A DNA stretch of 64,000 nucleotides from Liolophura sinensis (taxonomy: Eukaryota > Mollusca > Polyplacophora > Chitonida > Chitonidae), in assembly GCF_032854445.1 (NCBI RefSeq), contig NC_088304.1:684001-748000 (forward strand), in the 5' to 3' direction. The translations under genes were made by a program, and so were the position numbers. The notes beneath the pieces are model-generated. The model was not told the origin of the DNA. It searched no databases and worked only from the letters and a program-made list of their open reading frames with translations. Positions 14,501 to 29,500 of this stretch are shown in pieces (within the stretch, counting starts at the first letter, position 1; each line of letters starts with the position of its first letter).

Positions 14501-17500
14501 AATACAGGGATACTGAATGTATACTATGTATATATAAATCACACTGCCAGCAAACTGGGTAAAATATGTGTCAACCAGTAAGACGTAGAATAGTCTGCTC
14601 TGATGTTAGGTGGCAAAACTTTTGTTCTGCCATGGATGGCCCCAAACCAACATCAGAGCACCCTCTATTTACAAACCGATGCATCTGTTGTGGCAGCTTG
14701 TCACAGCGTTTGAGACAAAAATGACCCATCACAGAAATCTGTAAGGCCTGAAGTCTGCAGACACTTACGTTCCTTATCTTTTTGTCAGTGGATAGGTTAT
14801 TTCCTAGCCCGCGTAGATTTATTTCTGGGTGATGTTCAAAGTGACCCACTGTACTGACAAATTTGCTACATCTTACAAGGGCAGATAACTGCATCTGGTT
14901 TATGAATGGCATGCGCTCTGACGATGGTTTGGGGGTCATCGATGAACAGCAAGATCAGGGAAATCTCACATTAGACGACAATGGTTCAATACATATTTCT
15001 AGTCATTAAAGTGGCATCGTATTAAAGTGGCATCGTATTAAAGTGGCATCGTATTAAAGTGGCATCGTATTAAAGTGGCATCGTATTTAAGTGACATCGT
15101 ATTAAAGTGGCATCGTATAGATTGCAGTAACCAAGTCTGGCATGACAGTGTGAATTCTGCTACATACCATTAAATTCTCAACCTTTATTGCATTTTATGA
15201 TATACTGACAGAAAAAATAGCGCCTTCATATTGATTCATTTCATTGTTTCGAAACCAAAGTAACCAAATTGGACTACATTCATAAAAGAAAAATTTCATT
15301 GTACAAACTACACTCAAAGTGGACATTTTATAAGCAAAAAGGTTGAAAACTTAAAGAATTTCAGGAACACTTCTCAGTTTAATATGATATTCAAGCCTGT
15401 GATAAATCCCACCAATTTGTCTTATATAAAGCCTTTGATAATCACCACCAGTTTCAGGTGAGTTTGCCACAAGCAGACAGCTATAATTAGTAAACAATAA
15501 TTAGCACTTACTTCTTGCTTTGTGATATTCAACAGAAGCTACATGGAGCTAAAATATGAAGTAAGGTTCATCACACAGACAACCGAAGGCTATACATAAA
15601 ATACTTTCATTTATTTTTTACAGATTTTTTTTAAAGAGTGTTGAAATACATTCAAATATTTGAATGCTATGTTGGGCTTTACGAGCCATACTGACGGTAT
15701 GTGGAGGCGCCTCCGTGGCTCAGTTGGTGGAGCGTGCTAGCGAAGGGTACTGACCCAGAAGCCTCTCACCAATGCGGTCTCTGTGAGTTGAAGTCCAGAT
15801 CATACTGGCTTCCTCTCCAGCCGTATGTGGGAAGGTCTGCCAGCAACCTGCGGATGGTTGTGGGTTTCCCCCAGGCTCTGCCCGGTTTCCACCCACCATA
15901 ATGCTGGCCGCCTTCGTATAAGTGAAATATTCTTGAGTACGGCATAAAACACCAATCAAATCAATAAATAAATAAATACTGACGCTCACTAGGAACTCCT
16001 TTTTGTTCTGATGTTTACCAGAAGGAAGGAATTTTGGGGAACATTATTTCAGTAATCTTTTTCTCACAGGTATAAAGAGTTATTCCAATATTCAGTGTTG
16101 TGATTAGAGTTGGAAAAACTTCCTGTGACATCAGAGTTCCTAAATTCTGATAATATGGTCCACAAAGCCCACCTTAGAATTCAAATGTTTGAACGCGAAC
16201 TCTTTTCACAAAAATCTAAGAAAATAATGAAAGTATATTTATGCATGGTTTTAAGTGGTCTATTTAGTGATGCCTACATCAATTTTTAGGGGTCTTTTCC
16301 TGTAGCTGCCTGACTGTACATTTATGTTGGCTAGTAGATTCTTCAGAGGCCTGACAATTGCCACAAAGAGTTGAGTGCTTCAGACATGATAAGATAATAA
16401 CATAGAAGAGATTACTCTATTTCCTCAACCATTTCGCATATGAAAAAGGAACTTTCAGTGCAACTTATGCACATTTTTAATTTGATTTTGGAAACCTCAT
16501 TGGCTGGGTTGGCCAGATTCAAGGCTTCACCAAAAGTATAATTTTATCAGTCTACACAGAATAATGCATTCAGAATCTTTCTGAATAAACACCATGTAAA
16601 CATGCGAAAACGTTACGGATTATACATTTTATGCTGCTAGTAACTGCAAGCTGCACAAGTTGGTAAATAGAACAGAAGCGTGGTTTTATGGAAGAACTTA
16701 AAAGCCAGAAAACCCATACAATCCAACGAAAGTAGCATGTCTCAGAAAAGGCTACACATTTCTTCTTTGTTCTCCAAACATGGACAGATGACCTTTTCTT
16801 CAAAGTTATATGCAACCTGTAAGGTTCTGGCTGTTAAACTCCCACAATCAACATTTCTAACTGGTGGCATAATGGCTGGCTGTTAAACTCCCGCAATCAA
16901 CATTTCTAACTGGTGGCATAATGGCTGGCTGTTAAACTCCCGCAATCAACATTTCTAACTGGTGGCATAATGGCAGAATAATGGCAGAATAACAGCACTA
17001 TAAGCTTTACCACAGGAACAATAGAGAAAACAAAACATTTCTATATTTTTACTGTAACCTTATACTGATTAAGCAGCTATTTTCCACGTAGAGTCCATGA
17101 ATCTCAGTTTAAGGAATCAAAAATGATTTTTTTTAGCACAAAGGCATTCTGGAATTATACTGTGGGTTAAAGCATGCATATGGGTTGCAAAAGTTTTCAC
17201 AAATAGACATTTCATTAAAATTTTGAACTGAATTGCCAAACCTTGGATCCGTTTTCTGCCGTTGACACGATGATCACGAATATTCCATCTGTCAATGAAC
17301 TCAGCACTATGCCTGAAACACATCCATACACCAGCGTGTAAATCACAAAGCGTGTAAATCACCAAAGATGCTGTTGGCAATAAATTAAATCCAGACCTTA
17401 TGGCCTCCTTCAATTCAAACTTAACATAAAGCTGGGAAATGCTGTCTTTAAAACTCTGAACTTCAACTCAGAAAAGTTTTCAACTATACATGTAAATGTT

Positions 17501-20500
17501 TGTTCCCTGTTGTGCAACAAATCATGTGACTGATACTTTCAGAATCCATGGCTTACAGAAGAAAGTAATGATTGTCTCTGAAAGTTAGGGGCTGATCCAA
17601 ACTGTATCTGTATACCAACATGTACATGTAGCCTACCAACCGGTAATACAAGTACATGTAGCCTACCAACCGGTAATACAAGTACATGTAGCCTACCAAC
17701 CGGTAATACAAGTACATGTAGCCTACCAACCGGTAATACAAGTACATGTAGCCTACCAACCGGTAATACAAGTACATGTAGCCTACCAACCGGTGATACA
17801 AGTACATGTAGCCTACCAACCGGTGATACAAGTACATGTAGCCTACCAACCAGTAATACAAGTACATGTAGCCTACCAACCGGTGATACAAGTACATGTA
17901 GCCTACCAACCGGTGATACAAGTACATGCAGCCTACCAACCGGTAATACAAGTACATGTAGCCTACCAACCGGTGATACAAGTGCATGTAGCCTTCCAAC
18001 CGGTAATACAAGTACATGTAGCCTACCAACCGGTGATACAAGTACATGTAGCCTACCAACCGGTGATACAAGTACATGTAGCCTATCAACCGGTGATACA
18101 AGTACATGTAGCCTACCAACCGGTGATACAAGTACATGTAGCCTATCAACCAGTGATACAAGTGCATGTAGCCTACCAACCGGTAATACAAGTACATGTA
18201 GCCTACCAACCGGTGATACAAGTGCATGTAGCCTACCAACTGGTGATACAAATGCATGTAGCCTACCAACCAGTGATACAAGTACATGTAGCCTACGAAC
18301 CGGTAATACAAGTACACGTAGTCTGAAGTTGACAATTAGGCAGCACCAAATCTATTTCGTGGTTTAATGGCGAGCCGACAATGCAAAATCCAAAAACAGA
18401 ATCTCCATCATTTTTGTCCAATTTTCATGTTTTTATGATTTTCCCATTTTTTCCTTTTTTAATGATGTAAATATGTCTCCAACAGAAATTTTTTTTGCCT
18501 AGTCCACATTTTCCACAAATTATTACATGATTTTCATACCCTCTGGTGACATTCAAAAAAAAAAAGATTTATTCCTTTTGTAAAATAACAATATAACTTG
18601 ACATGGCATTATAAAAAAAGAAAGAGAAAAAGAAAAAACCAATCAAAAAATATTACAAAACTAAAACAGCAGAAGGATTCATACCTTGAGCATGTTGAGG
18701 GCAACAGAAATGTGGAGTAAATTCTCAACATACAGTTGTAGAAGTTTCATAATGATTACAGTATATTTTATTTATTTTTTTTATTTATTTGGTTATTTAT
18801 ATATTTATTTGATTGGTGTTTTACGCCGTACTCAAGAATATTTCACTCATACGTCGGGAGCCAGCATTATGGTGGGAGGAAACCGGGCAGAGCCTGGGGG
18901 AAACACACGACCAACTGCAGGCTGCTGGCAGACAGTCCCACAAATGGCCAGAGAGGAAGCCAGCAGGAGCTTGACATGAACTCACATGAACCGCACAGTG
19001 TATTTTAGTATACTTACATACTTCAATAAGCTCTTTGCACAACTTACCTTTTACAAGAGCGTAAGGAATTTTGTCTTTGGTTTTAAAATCCTTGTCGTTG
19101 AGAACGTAGATAGTTTTATCGGTCACAATCATCACCCGGTTTCTGGGCTTGTAACCATGGCGATCAAACTTGGTTACACCTGTGCAGTACTGGAAAAGAT
19201 CATAAAAGAACATAAAATACCATTAACTACACTTTGTGACAAGTTCTTACAACATGATTAACTACACTTTGTGACTAGTTGTTACAACATGATTAACTAC
19301 ACTTTGTGACAAGTTGTTACAACATGATTAACTACACTTTGTGACAAGTTGTTACAACATGATTAACTACACTCTGTGACAAGTAGTTACAACATGACTT
19401 CCAGAGTATAAAATTTCAGCACAAAGAATAATGGAAACTGTACATTTGATGTTTCCATTGGTGACACTGAATGGGGTTACAACCATATCTTCGCACAGTT
19501 ACAAATCAGTCTTGTCGCTTATAAACCCGGAAAAATCTTCACATTCCTTAAAGAGCATTCATTGGCAAGGAGATCCTTCTGTGGCCAAGTGGTTAGCGTA
19601 ACAGCACAGCACAAAAATCCTCTCACATATGTGATCAAGTCGAGTTTATGCTGACAGACATGTAGAAGTGAAACAAGATCAGCATAAAATACCAATTAAA
19701 TAAAATACAAATAAACTGATTCTCTTCTCAAGGTAATGCCTGAGGCTTGATGATTTCTTCATGCATTGATGTGAAATTTTGAAATTAGAATGTGGTGATA
19801 AACTTCCACATGCACCAAAAGAATGACCTTGATCTTGTTAGAGATCAATGAAGAGGACTGACAGGGCAATGTGTTGTAGCAAGGTACCAGTGTTTGTATC
19901 AGTGAAATAAGAACCAATGAGAACTCAATAAAGTGCACGTACACAGCCAATCAGGGCATAATCAAGACTACACCAGGTTGGTAGACTGACAATTGTGCAG
20001 GACAACTGTACCAAAGGTTTCGAAGATCAACTTACCAGAACTTTTTCATCTGCCTGTTTTATTGTGGCTTCAAAGACACTTGTCCTCAGAGACTCGTGGT
20101 GGGCAGCTGAAAAAGTTAACATATTTGTCACTTTATGTCCTTATTCTCTCTCACGTGGATGTCTGAATTTCACCAAAATTGTCAAAAATATTAAATAATA
20201 ATTTCACACAACATGTTTTTCAAACTTTTAATGATATTTAATGGGAACAAAATTTTCTAGATGATCAATTTAATTCCTGGGAAAGTCCACATTTTCCACA
20301 AATTAGATGATTTTTAACTTTCATTTTTATAACCTCCTTCAACATTGTCAAAAAAATATTTTGTCTCCAAAACAACAATTAAATTAGTGTGGCCTAACTG
20401 TAGAATTCAAAAACAAAAACCTTCACCTCTTGACATATATCTGTTTTAATTATAAACCATTTTCTTGAAAATTCTTAAAATATTAACTAAAAATTAGATT

Positions 20501-23500
20501 TGTAATAGTATTCAATGGGTACAAAATTTCCCAAAGGGTCAATTTACTGGCATAAAATAGTAATGAAAAAAATAAATGCCTGACCAGATATGGACAGTAC
20601 TGAACTCAGATCTTATGTTTTATTCAAGGGAACTGTTCAACCAATCTTGGTATGCTTTAAAGGCATCATCACTACAATAAATTGCTTAACCACCTGGCAA
20701 TGACATCAAGCTTGATCAATGCTACAGTAAATTGCTTAACCACCTGGCAATGGCATCATGCTTGATCATTGCTACAGTAAATTGCTTAACCACCTGGCAA
20801 TGACATCAAGCTTGATCATTGCCACAGTAAATTGCTTAACCACCTGGCAATGACATCAAGCTTGATCATTGCTGCAGTGAATTGCTTAACCACTTGGCAA
20901 TGACTGCGTGCTTTATCATTACTACAGTAAATTGCTTAGCCACTTGGCAATAACAGGGTGCTTGATCACTGCTAGAGAGTGGTTGAAAATGATCCGACAC
21001 TTGACTCACCCAATCTGTTATCCACAAACTGGTCCTTGACACTGTACGGGTAGGATTCTTTCTTCCCTTTGAAAATGTTTTCTGCTACGACTTTCTGTTG
21101 AAGCTGCAAAATGCAACAATATGGAAACTTTACCTGGATTTAGTATGCAGGATATATACAGCAGACATGGCAAATAAATTAAGTCTCCTACAAACAATGC
21201 ATAAATGTAGATCTTATTGTGAAACTGTTGTGTCAAAAAACATATTTAGTAACTGTCAATCTTCAAACTTTTCGACCTCCAAAGCATATTTTCATGACTA
21301 GAATTTATGCGACCAATTATTGTGAAAATGATGATAAAATATACGTTTAACCCACTAAAGATGCAAACTTTATAAAATTGTGCAATTTTTTTCTCTACTC
21401 CCCATAATTCCTCTCAGAATGTTTAAAAATGTTGGTTCCGGAGGCAGTTGAAGAGGTTGGAAAAATCAGGCAGTCCTTTGTGATTATAAGTATATAAATA
21501 ATAGAGACAGCTTACCTGTAATTTGCGACTGGGGGAGATTGTTTTGACGTATTTCAGCATCAAGTTCCTCATCGCAAGTTTCTGGAGAAGATCCGATGTC
21601 TGTATACAAACATAAAATACAATTGTTGGTACAGCTTCACTGTATTTCTTCCTCAACATTAAAGCTGTCACCGTAAGGGAAATATTAATGAGTACAGTGT
21701 AAAACTCCAATCAAAATCCTCAAAATCAATACCAACAAACTCACAGGTATTCTTTCATACTATTTCTGTAGTGTGGGTAAGAAAAAAAACATTACAAGGA
21801 ATTTTTTTAATTACAGCTGAATGTAAGATCTACGCACAGGTGCTACTTAACACCCTAGATCAAAGACTAAATTCTGACACTCTTTCAGCCTTTTCTTTTG
21901 TGTTCCTTTTCTTTAAAAGTAAACTATTCCAATTTAATATTAAACATCTCCTGGCAATATGGGGATATGATTCTCAGATACCAATTCCATGAACATATTC
22001 TACTGTCATCAGAATCTAACATGTAATTTTGTACACTCATTTTCCCATTCTAATGACAAAGAACAGACAATTGAAAAAAATCTGAACAGCTGGATCCATA
22101 AGCTATGCATCAAAATGACGTTTTAAATTTGGATCTCAGTTATTCCCACTGTCTTAAGGCTGTAAAGTTTTACCTCCATGAGGAGCTCTGGAGGTGCCGG
22201 CCATTTCTTGTCAAGGACAGTTTTGGGAGCTTCCTTCTTGACACGTTCCAGGTAGTTAATCTTAGTGTACCTGATGAACTCTCTGTTTTCATCGCACTCA
22301 GGCTTCTTCCTGTACATGAATCCTTTGATGAACCTTTGGGAAAATAAACACAATTACCAGAATAATTCTATGTAAGCAATTTATTGGCTTCATTATGATG
22401 CTGTAAGTGGTTTCCATAGGTCTCATTTGATGTTCATTTCTTTGTTTATTAAATTGATTGTCGATTAATGCAATACTAAATACTTTTCACTTGAGTTGAA
22501 GCAGTACCCAGTTTTCACATGTGACCTACAGACTTGCACATCACAGTAGTGGGAAACAGGTGGTCTTCAATGATGGTCAGACCACATAGATGACCACATG
22601 TGACCTACAGACTTGCACACCACACTAGTGGGAAACAGGTGGTCTTCAATGATAGTCAGACCACATAGATGACCACATGTGACCTACAGACTTGCACACC
22701 ACACTAGTGGGAAACAGGTGGTCTTCAATGATAGTCAGACTACATAGATGACCACATGTGACCTACAGACTTGCACATCACAGTAGTGGGAAACAGGTGG
22801 TCTTCAATGATAGTCAGACTACATAGATGACCACATGTGACCTACAGACTTGCACATCACAGTAGTGGGAAACAGGTGGTCTTCAATGATAGTCAGACTA
22901 CATAGATGACCACATGTGACCTACAGACTTGCACATCACAGTAGTGGGAAACAGGTGGTCTTCAATGATAGTCCGACTACATAGATGACAACATGTGACC
23001 TACAGACTTGCACACCACAATAGTGGGAAACAGGTGGTCCTCAATGATAGTCAGACTACATAGATGACCACATGTGACCTACAGACTTGCACACCACACT
23101 AGTGGGAAACAGGTGGTCTTCAATGATAGTCATAACTACACAGATGACCACATGTGCATCATTCATCGTTTACTGTTTAGGCCCAATGAACATGGAGAGA
23201 GAAGGAATCTACAAATTACCCATTCAAGGCTGGGTTTGAACCCTTATCTTGTGTGTTTTACGTATTCCGTTCAACTCCAGAATGTAGCTGTTTCTGATGA
23301 CGACACCCAAACCCTGTTTAGTCACATGAGCACGGTAACAAGTGACACGACATTACCTATCCACTTTCTCCAATATGGCATACCCCATGGCCTCAACAGA
23401 TTTCCTTATTACAAGTTGTTTTATGGAATTCCATATATGCAGCACCTCACAGCAAAATGGCTGTGGCCGTTTCAGTCTGTTTCCACATGGGTTTCCTAGC

Positions 23501-26500
23501 CAATCTCTTTGTAGAAACTCAATTTCAACAATCAGAAAACTAAATATTTTTTTTTTGTCATCCATGTTTCAAAAACTCAATTTTTCTCCCCGTATAGTCT
23601 TTTAAATATCTAAAACTCAGTTTAAATCCATTTTAATCTTGTTTTACTAAACACCTCATAGCTAATTTATCGTCGTTCTGAAATCATACCAATGTGGTTA
23701 TAGATATTTTTTAAGGTTGATTTGATTGTTATGTCATCTCAGCTATTGATTTTTACAGCTAATTCTTGTGATAATGATGCAAGGCGATTGGTAGCAAATT
23801 ATGTCATCTCAGCTATTGATTTTTACAGCTAATTCTTGTGATAATGATGCAAGGCGACTGGTAACAAATAATGTCATCTCAGCTATTGATTTTTACAGCT
23901 ATGATGGAAGGCGATTGGATATTTCTAATCTATACTAAATACTATTTTCCAGGAAAGAAAATTCTATAGTCCAATGTACAGTAGTATTACCTTTGTATAC
24001 ATGATTGTATGCATGCGTATAAATCTGGAAAGCCTTTAAGTGTAGAGTTATATTGACTTTAATATATGTCTAGTGATTTTGAGTGACTTAATGATTTATA
24101 GAGAAGAGTAAACAGGTAGAAAAATACATTTGTAAACATTTACATTGCTCCTTCAGTCATAAACAAAGGTCATGTTTTGTACAAGTTTAATTATCAAGTA
24201 ACATTTTGTGTAGTCCAATGGTCTAGTATCCTTACGGGCTGTTCCATATATAAACGATTTTGCTAACTGATCGGCACAGCTATGTTGTTGTTGTAACTGC
24301 TGAATGACGCAGTACCGATCTTGTTACTGAGCATTGCAAAGCGTTAGTGAACCCAACTACTTTTAACAAAATACTTCATACAATTCTTGAAATCCTAAAT
24401 CATGTCTAATGAACAAAGGCACAGGAAAGTGGTATTATTGATGTAAATAAAGGTGATCTGCATGGAGAACTGTCACTTGTCTGTCTGAGATGAATATTTG
24501 GCACTATACTTTTATTAACTATCATTTGATTGGTTGGCTGGTCATACATAATCATTTCCACACCTCCCTCATGTGGACATATTGTGCATTGAATTGGCCC
24601 CTCTAGCGAGCAATCATTTGTCTGTGGGACATTTCGTTTGTCGGTTAGGGAAAATACTGACTGCCGAAAGCATTCCATCCAAGGAGAATGCCAGGAGAAA
24701 TCCCAAATCACAAATTAACCAGTATTGGTGATATGCTGGTCGGCCATAATTAGCAAGCAACAACAAAAGACATGTTTGAAAGAAGAACAGCCCCAAAGTC
24801 ACAAAAATACAGAAATTCAATTTATGTCATGAAAAGTCAATACAAAAATTTGTCTAAAAATCAATTTTCCAATACTTCTCATGGTGGTAACCAAAAGTGG
24901 CTAGAAAACCCCTGTCCACCCTTCTTCCGAAATAACTAAAGTTAAATTATTTGTCTTTTCTTTTAACCATTTGGCCATGCACTAAGCATACAGGCTATTA
25001 CAAAGTTCAGTGAAAACTTACTTTCTGATAATCTCAACTGCCCGTTTTCTCCGTTCTCTCTCTTTGATGGCTGCGTATCTCCTCCAGTAACACTGCACCA
25101 TTATGGCTGTCACAAAACAGAAACATCAAAACATCAGGATTGACAAATATTCTTCAGTAAAAATGACTAAATGTAAAATTTATCTAGCATTCAAACATTG
25201 ATCAGATGGCAATTTCAACATCAGTGTGGTTTCCTGACATATTCTGCTAACCTTGGATGTACACCACCACTTCAGAAAGCTACGCACAAATAGCACAATG
25301 ACAGTTTACATAAATTACTGAGTCAGAACACTGACTCAAGGTGAATGATAACATCACTCATCCACATCAGGTGCGGCATATTTATTCTGTGCCCGCCCCT
25401 TTGGTGGCAGCATTTGGGGCCACTCAGCGTCACAGGGAGCAATCTCCGACATCTGCACCAACAAAGGGAGATAACTCACCAGATACTCTCATCTTCAAAT
25501 AGACCTTCCTTTGGTGGAAACATCGGTATTTGGCTTGGATTGTTGTTGCTGCAACAAAACCAAACACGTGCAATTTTGAGGAACATAAATAACCCACTTT
25601 TAACAAAACTACCATGTCAGAGGTAAAATATGCACAGTGTTGAGACGGAAGTAACGTGAATGGTATAATGGTAACCTGGACTGTCCTGAAAACAGTCAAA
25701 AAAAATACGTACTTAAATGCTTAGTTCTCAATCTGAAATACCATTTATCATTTACCAAACAAACATTATGAAGAAATCTTAAGGGTTTAAAAATCACAAG
25801 CAATAACTAAAAAAATTTCAGCCTAAATTAGCAGCTCTACTTAACCACTAGGTCAAAATTGCTCACATGTATAAATGTACTTTGAGACAAAAATGACACT
25901 TACAGAGATAAAGCTCAGTTGGCTAGCGCGCTAGCGCAGCACAATGACCCAGGAGTCTCTCACCAATGCGGTCACTGTGAGTTCAAGTCCAACTTATGCT
26001 GGCTTCCTCTCTGGCCGTACGTGGGAAGGTCTGCCAGCAACCTGCGGATGGTCGTGGGTTTCCCCCGGGCTCTGCCCGGTTTCCACCCACCATAATGCTG
26101 GTCGCCATCGTATAAGTGAAATATTCTTGAGTACGGCGTAAAACACCAATCAAATAAATAAACAAATAAATACAGAGATAAACAACAGTTTTAATTACAC
26201 ACCCATTCAACAAATATTCTCAAGAAAATTCACGTCAGTAAGTGTTTTACCTAAGCCATGTTTCCGGGCTTGGAATGCATCCTCAGTGGCAAACAGCACA
26301 CGTGGGAAACGAATGAAGAGTTTCGTTCTGAAAACAGGGGCGACAACTCATCATTAAACTGCAAGCACAGATTCATGGAGTCATACATACACAGACATGG
26401 TTGTGGTGAAGCAGTGTACATATATCTCAGCTAAGTTAGTAGAGGACTAGCTTTCAAACATAAATCCTGACACCAGAATGTCTGCAATCCAAAAAAGTAA

Positions 26501-29500
26501 AGGCCACATTTATTTTCGTTTCTGGAGCCATGCAGAAGTTGTGATGGAACATTTTGTACTTTTTTTTTTAAAAAGTTTTAAAATTATAATTATAATGTTT
26601 TAATTGTGTAGGGGGTGGGGGCTAGCTTGGTGGATAGCAGTCTGGTTGAGTGGAGTCCACTTGACAGGGACATTTACCTCTGCTCATAAGCATCATTCAT
26701 GGTGATTCAGTGAAATAGTCATGATCATTCATGGTGATTCACTGAAATATTCATGATCATTCATGGTGATTAAGTGAAATATTCATGATCATTCATGGTG
26801 ATTAAGTGAAATATTCATGATCATTCATGACGATAAAATGAAATATTCATGATCATTCATGGTGATTCAGTGAAATATTCACGATCATTCATAGTGATTC
26901 AGTGAAATATTCACGATCATTCATGGTGATTCAGTGAAATATTCATGATCATTCATGGTGATACAATGAAATATTCATGATCATTCATGGTGATTCAGTG
27001 AAATACTCATGATCATTCATGGTGATTCAGTGAAATACTCATGATCATTCATGGTGATTCAGTGAAATAGTCATGATCATTCATGGTGATTCAGTGAAAT
27101 AGTCATGATCATTCATGGTGATTCAGTGAAATACTCATGATCATTCATGGTGATACAGTGAAATATTCACGATCATTCATGGTGATTCAGTGAAATATTC
27201 ATGAGTAGGAATCAGCAACAATTACATCCAGTAAATATAAGATAAAGGCCTGTGTCGTATGAGGGTATTGCATGCTATGCACAGGTGTGAGGACGGACTT
27301 ACTTGCCCATCCTGTAGTCATCGTCCTGATACTGTAAGTGATTCACCAGTAACTGGACACCTTCCTTCTCTGGGCCAGGGTAATTAGGCCAGGTGGCCGG
27401 GCAGAGAGATTTGTACCTGAGGGGAACAAACATACAGGTATATGTTTGGCAAACCACCTAAAAATTTTACAAAAGTACATTGTTTTACCCCTTCCTTTTC
27501 TGGACTGGGGCTTGAATAGGACAGGTGGCTGGGCAGAGGGATTTGCACCTGAAGGGAACAAACATACAGGCATATGTGTGTCAAACCACCTAAAATTCAT
27601 GTCTAAAATTCATACTAGTCCACAAAGTACATTGTTTAACCCCTTCCTTCTCTGAGCTGGGGTTTTAATAGACACGATTCTACAAGCAAGTAAAGGGTGC
27701 AGTTCTCGACATGATTCTACAAGCAAGTAAAGGGTGTAGTTCTGGACATGATTCTACAAGCAGGTAAAGGGTGTAGTTCTGGACATGATTCTACAAGCAA
27801 GTAAAGGGTGTAGTTCTCGACATGATTCTACAAGCAAGTAAAGGGTGTAGTTCTGGACACGATTCAACAAGCAAGTAAAGGGTGCAGTTCTCGACATGAT
27901 TCTACAAGCAAGTAAAGGGTGTAGTTCTCGACATGATTCTACAAGCAAGTAAAGGGTGTAGTTCTGGACACGATTCAACAAGCAAGTAAAGGGTGCAGTT
28001 CTGGACATGATTCTACAAGCAAGTAAAGGGTGTAGTTCTGGACATGATTCTACAAGCAAGTAAAGGGTGTAGTTCTGGACATGATTCTACAAGCAAGTAA
28101 AGGGTGTAGTTCTCGACATGATTCTACAAGCAGGTAAAGGGTGTAGTTCTCGACATGATTCTACAAGCAAGTAAAGGGTGTAGTTCTGGACATGATTCTA
28201 CAAGCAAGTAAAGGGTGTAGTTCTCGACATGATTCTACAAGCAAGTAAAGGGTGTAGTTCTGGACACGATTCAACAAGCAAGTAAAGGGTGCAGTTCTGG
28301 ACATGATTCTACAAGCAAGTAAAGGGTGTAGTTCTCGACATGATTCTACAAGCAAGTAAAGGGTGTAGTTCTTGACATGATTCTACAAGCAAGTAAAGGG
28401 TGCAGTTCTCGACATGATTCTACAAGCAAGTAAAGGGTGTAGTTCTCGACATGATTCTACAAGCAAGTAAAGGGTGTAGTTCTTGACATGATTCTACAAG
28501 CAAGTAAAGGGTGCAGTTCTGGACACGATTCAACAAGCAAGTAAAGGGTGCAGTTCTCGACATGATTCTACAAGCAAGTAAAGGGTGTAGTTCTCCACAT
28601 GATTCTACAAGCAGGTAAAGGGTGTAGTTCTTGACTCGATTCTTCAAGCAAGTAAAGGGTGTAGTTCTTGACATGATTCTACAAGCAAGTAAAGGGTGCA
28701 GTTCTGGACACGATTCAACAAGCAAGTAAAGGGTGTAGTTCTCGACATGATTCTACAAGCAAGTAAAGGGTGTAGTTCTTGAGACTTTAGGTGCCATTCA
28801 TAGATACGAGTGCCATATGTCCTCAGATTCAGACAGGTTACGATATAAAAACACCCTCAAACGGGATACTGATGAAGCGGGGAAATTGTGCTTCTGTGAT
28901 AAGAATGTTGCACAGTGAGAAGACTGAAGGAAATAGGCTTTTTGGTATTTACCTGCCCCTTAAATTAAGGCACTAGAATGGGTTGTCTAGACTGGTGTCA
29001 AACCGCTACAATTAAGGCACTGGAATGGGTTGGTTAGACTGGTGTCAAACTGCTACAGTTTCCTCACCATACATCTACATTTTATGGATGTTTAGTAACA
29101 AATGCTCATTTCAAAATTTTACCACTAGATTTTTCCTGTAAATTCTTCTAATTTGTAGTGAGCCTCATTCCTACAGTGCATACCTTTTGAAGAAGACTTC
29201 GTAAGGTCTGCGGTAAGCGAAGCCCGCCCTCCTGACCCTCAGGTTCTCCATCAGCCCCAGGTATTTGACCTGGTGGTTCACAATCTTCTCATCAAATATG
29301 GCTGATAAACAAACAGAGGCAAAAGTTCTGTTATATTCATAGATACGTATATCAATTCTCATCAAATACGGCTGGTATGCAAAACAGAGGCAGTAGTGTT
29401 GTTATATTCATAGATAAATGTATAAATTCTAATCAAATATGGCTGAAAAACAAATCAGAGGCAGACATCTGGTTATATTCACAGATGCTCATCAAATATG

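Noticed and set aside
14571-14939. 122-codon minus-strand frame in intron 27/28 region, not repetitive
   Set aside because: No family recognised, no myosin similarity, no fitting splice phase; the most gene-like of the rejects, possibly a worn transposon piece.
23074-23499. 141-codon plus-strand frame
   Set aside because: The first part is the 79-bp repeat; the rest has no recognisable domain and lies antisense in intron 21.
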